Shown here: piece after piece, positions 62,712 to 64,000 of the stretch
How positions within the stretch are numbered: position 1 is the stretch's first letter
Layout: each line of letters starts with the position of its first letter
Translations under genes and position numbers: made by a program
Notes under the pieces: generated by a model
What the model was told of the DNA's origin: nothing
Database searches by the model: none
The model's input: the letters and a program-made list of their open reading frames with translations, nothing else
Origin: Streptomyces fungicidicus
GTDB lineage: Bacteria > Actinomycetota > Actinomycetes > Streptomycetales > Streptomycetaceae
Length of the DNA stretch: 64,000 bases
Direction of reading: 5' to 3'
NCBI RefSeq assembly: GCF_003665435.1
Contig: NZ_CP023407.1
Coordinates: forward strand, 4,699,501 to 4,763,500

Positions 62712-63616
62712 AAAGGCTCCCGGGCGTCGGGCCGTGGATGGCGCGGCTGATGCTGACGCACGCGTGGCGGTCGTACGAGCGCCTGGACCGCGTGCACTGG
62801 ACACGGCTGGCCGCCGCGATGACGTTCCGGAGCTTCGTCGCGCTGTTCCCGCTGCTCACCGTGGCCGCCGCGGTAGGCGCCGCGACGCTGAGCCAGGACC
62901 AGCAGAACACCCTCCAGAGGAAGATCGCCGACCAGGTGCCGGGCATCTCCGACCAGCTGAACATCGGGGACCTGGTGGAGAACGCCGGCACCATCGGCCT
63001 CATCGCCGGCGCCGTCCTGCTGTTCACCGGCATCAGCTGGGCCGGAGCCATGCGCGAGTGCCTGCGCGCGGTGTGGGAGCTGCCCGACGAGGAGGAGAAC
63101 CCGTTCCTGCGCAAGGGCAAGGACGCGGGCATACTCGTCGGCCTGGGCGGCGCGGTCCTGATCACCCTGGCCGCCTCGACGGTCGCCTCCGCGATGGTCG
63201 GCCGGATCAGCGACGCCATCGGACTGGAGAAGGGCGGCTGGGGCGGGATCGTCCTGCACGTGGCGGCGTTCGCCGTCGCCGTCGGCGCCGACTTCCTGCT
63301 CCTGCTGTACGTCCTCACCCTGCTGCCCGGCGTCGAACCCGCCCGGCGCCGGCTGATCGTCGCCGCGCTCACCGGCGCGATCGGCTTCGAACTGCTCAAG
63401 CTGCTGCTCAGCGGCTATATGCAGGGCGTGGCCGCGAAGAGCATGTACGGCGCGTTCGGCGTCCCGGTGGCCCTGCTGCTGTGGATCAACTTCACCGCGA
63501 AACTCGTCCTGTTCTGCGCCGCCTGGACGGCGACGCAGAGCAGGGAGGAGGAGGCGCCCGGGCTCACGGACGCGGGCGGCGGCGCACCAGGTCCGGCAGC
63601 GGCCAGCGACGGTTGA
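62699..63616 (+). CDS. YihY/BrkB-family membrane protein
   Basis: 305 residues with six helices and family features: MTFRSFVALFPLLTVAAAV near residue 41, GAMRECLRAVWELPDEEENPFLRK (core AVWELPDEE), and YGAFGVPVALLLWINFTAKLVLF near the end. Despite the old ribonuclease BN name, these are integral membrane proteins of uncertain role. The ATG lies inside the GtrA gene. The 3' end overlaps the convergent carboxypeptidase gene by 53 bases. Confidence 0.87.
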   Translation: MDWLKRLPGVGPWMARLMLTHAWRSYERLDRVHWTRLAAAMTFRSFVALFPLLTVAAAVGAATLSQDQQNTLQRKIADQVPGISDQLNIGDLVENAGTIGLIAGAVLLFTGISWAGAMRECLRAVWELPDEEENPFLRKGKDAGILVGLGGAVLITLAASTVASAMVGRISDAIGLEKGGWGGIVLHVAAFAVAVGADFLLLLYVLTLLPGVEPARRRLIVAALTGAIGFELLKLLLSGYMQGVAAKSMYGAFGVPVALLLWINFTAKLVLFCAAWTATQSREEEAPGLTDAGGGAPGPAAASDG

Positions 63617-64000
63617 CCAGGAACGCGCCGCCCGCGAGCAGTGCGACGACCCCGCCGGCGATGCCCAGCGCGACCCCGGCGCCGTCGGCGCCGCCGCCCG
63701 ACGCGGCGCTCGCCACCGGCTTCGCCCCGCCCCCGGCGGCGCCGTCCCCGGAGCCCCCGGCCTCACCGGCGGAGGCGGACGGACCCGGCTGGGCCTCGGC
63801 GGCGCTCCTCGGCGGCACCAGCTCGCCCACCGGCTCGACCTTGCCGGCCGCCTCGAAGCCCCAGTCGAAGAGCTTCGCGGTCTCCTTGTAGACCTCGTTG
63901 CTCTCGTTCGTCCGCGGGTTCATCACGGTGACCAGCAGCACCTTGCCGTCACGTTCGGCGACCCCGGTGAAGGTGGCGCCGGCGTTGGTGGTGTTGCCGT
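63564..64000 (-). CDS. D-alanyl-D-alanine carboxypeptidase, 3' part only
   Basis: The frame runs off the right edge; about 145 C-terminal codons are visible. It reads GNTTNAGATFTGVAERDGK, then VLLVTVMNPRTNESNEVYKE and TAKLFDWGFEAAG, the end of the serine-type PBP catalytic domain. A linker and a C-terminal transmembrane helix (GVALGIAGGVVALLAGGAFLVN) with a basic tail follow. It would trim peptidoglycan pentapeptides outside the membrane. The catalytic SxxK and KTG motifs are beyond the window. Confidence 0.85.
   Translation of the reverse strand, partial: GNTTNAGATFTGVAERDGKVLLVTVMNPRTNESNEVYKETAKLFDWGFEAAGKVEPVGELVPPRSAAEAQPGPSASAGEAGGSGDGAAGGGAKPVASAASGGGADGAGVALGIAGGVVALLAGGAFLVNRRWPLPDLVRRRPRP

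Overview
The window is chromosomal DNA of a Streptomyces. The signs are a GC content above 70 percent, the strong third-position GC bias of its genes, frequent GTG starts, no TTA codon noticed in the genes read, many overlapping stop/start junctions (ATGA, GTGA), actinobacterial -10 boxes of the TAnnnT type, and a gene order that I recall from the S. coelicolor core chromosome around guaA-pcrA-icmB-sucCD-purNH-folD-mdh-glyA-trpS. There is no phage, insertion sequence, CRISPR array, tRNA or rRNA. It is mostly conserved core chromosome with a few poorly understood gene sets in it.

Region by region. 1-10.6 kb: a chorismate mutase with what looks like a peptide-leader attenuator, guaA (GMP synthase), a flavin split-barrel protein, a class II aldolase, an IPT-type membrane protein, a DoxX protein, and a divergent envelope-stress-like unit (a PspC/LiaF-like membrane protein facing a PspC-domain histidine kinase and its NarL-type regulator). 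10.5-18.2 kb: an NlpC/P60 cell-wall hydrolase under a c-di-AMP (ydaO) riboswitch, the helicase gene pcrA/uvrD, an M23 peptidase, a lipase and icmB. 18.4-26.3 kb: five linked genes (DUF5691, SWIM zinc finger, MoxR AAA+, DUF5682, VWA) around one divergent control region. 26.4-43 kb: a Pro-rich secreted protein, a 17-bp tandem array, sucCD, a helix-turn-helix/sigma-like/transmembrane fusion protein, purN-purH, an ALF-repeat secreted protein, folD, a membrane-anchored XRE/DUF2690 protein and mdh. 43-50.5 kb: a choline/betaine operon (betaine-aldehyde dehydrogenase, GMC choline oxidase/dehydrogenase, and an ABC importer with a double permease and a lipoprotein receptor). 50.5-58.5 kb: a tandem AhpD pair facing a MocR regulator, a YgiB/YgiC-like pair, glyA under a ZTP riboswitch, a decayed ECF sigma gene, trpS and a 2H phosphoesterase. 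58.5-64 kb: dprE2-dprE1 divergent from PAP2-UbiA-GtrA-YihY, then the 3' end of a D-Ala-D-Ala carboxypeptidase gene.

The most notable reading concerns DNA damage. The promoter of pcrA and the SWIM-side promoter of the five-gene MoxR/VWA/SWIM cluster both match the actinobacterial LexA-independent damage promoter (TTGTCRGTG-N8-TAnnnT, the PafBC target). In the cluster this motif lies in a perfect 12-bp inverted repeat whose arms point outward to both operons. I infer that this uncharacterised AAA+/VWA/SWIM system belongs to the DNA-damage response.

The other strong signals are: a leader peptide with Phe, Phe and Tyr codons plus a T-tracted terminator ahead of the chorismate mutase gene; two riboswitches (c-di-AMP and ZTP); and a compact gene set like the mycobacterial decaprenylphosphoryl-arabinose pathway, whose DprE1 carries Ala where M. 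tuberculosis has the benzothiazinone-target Cys387.
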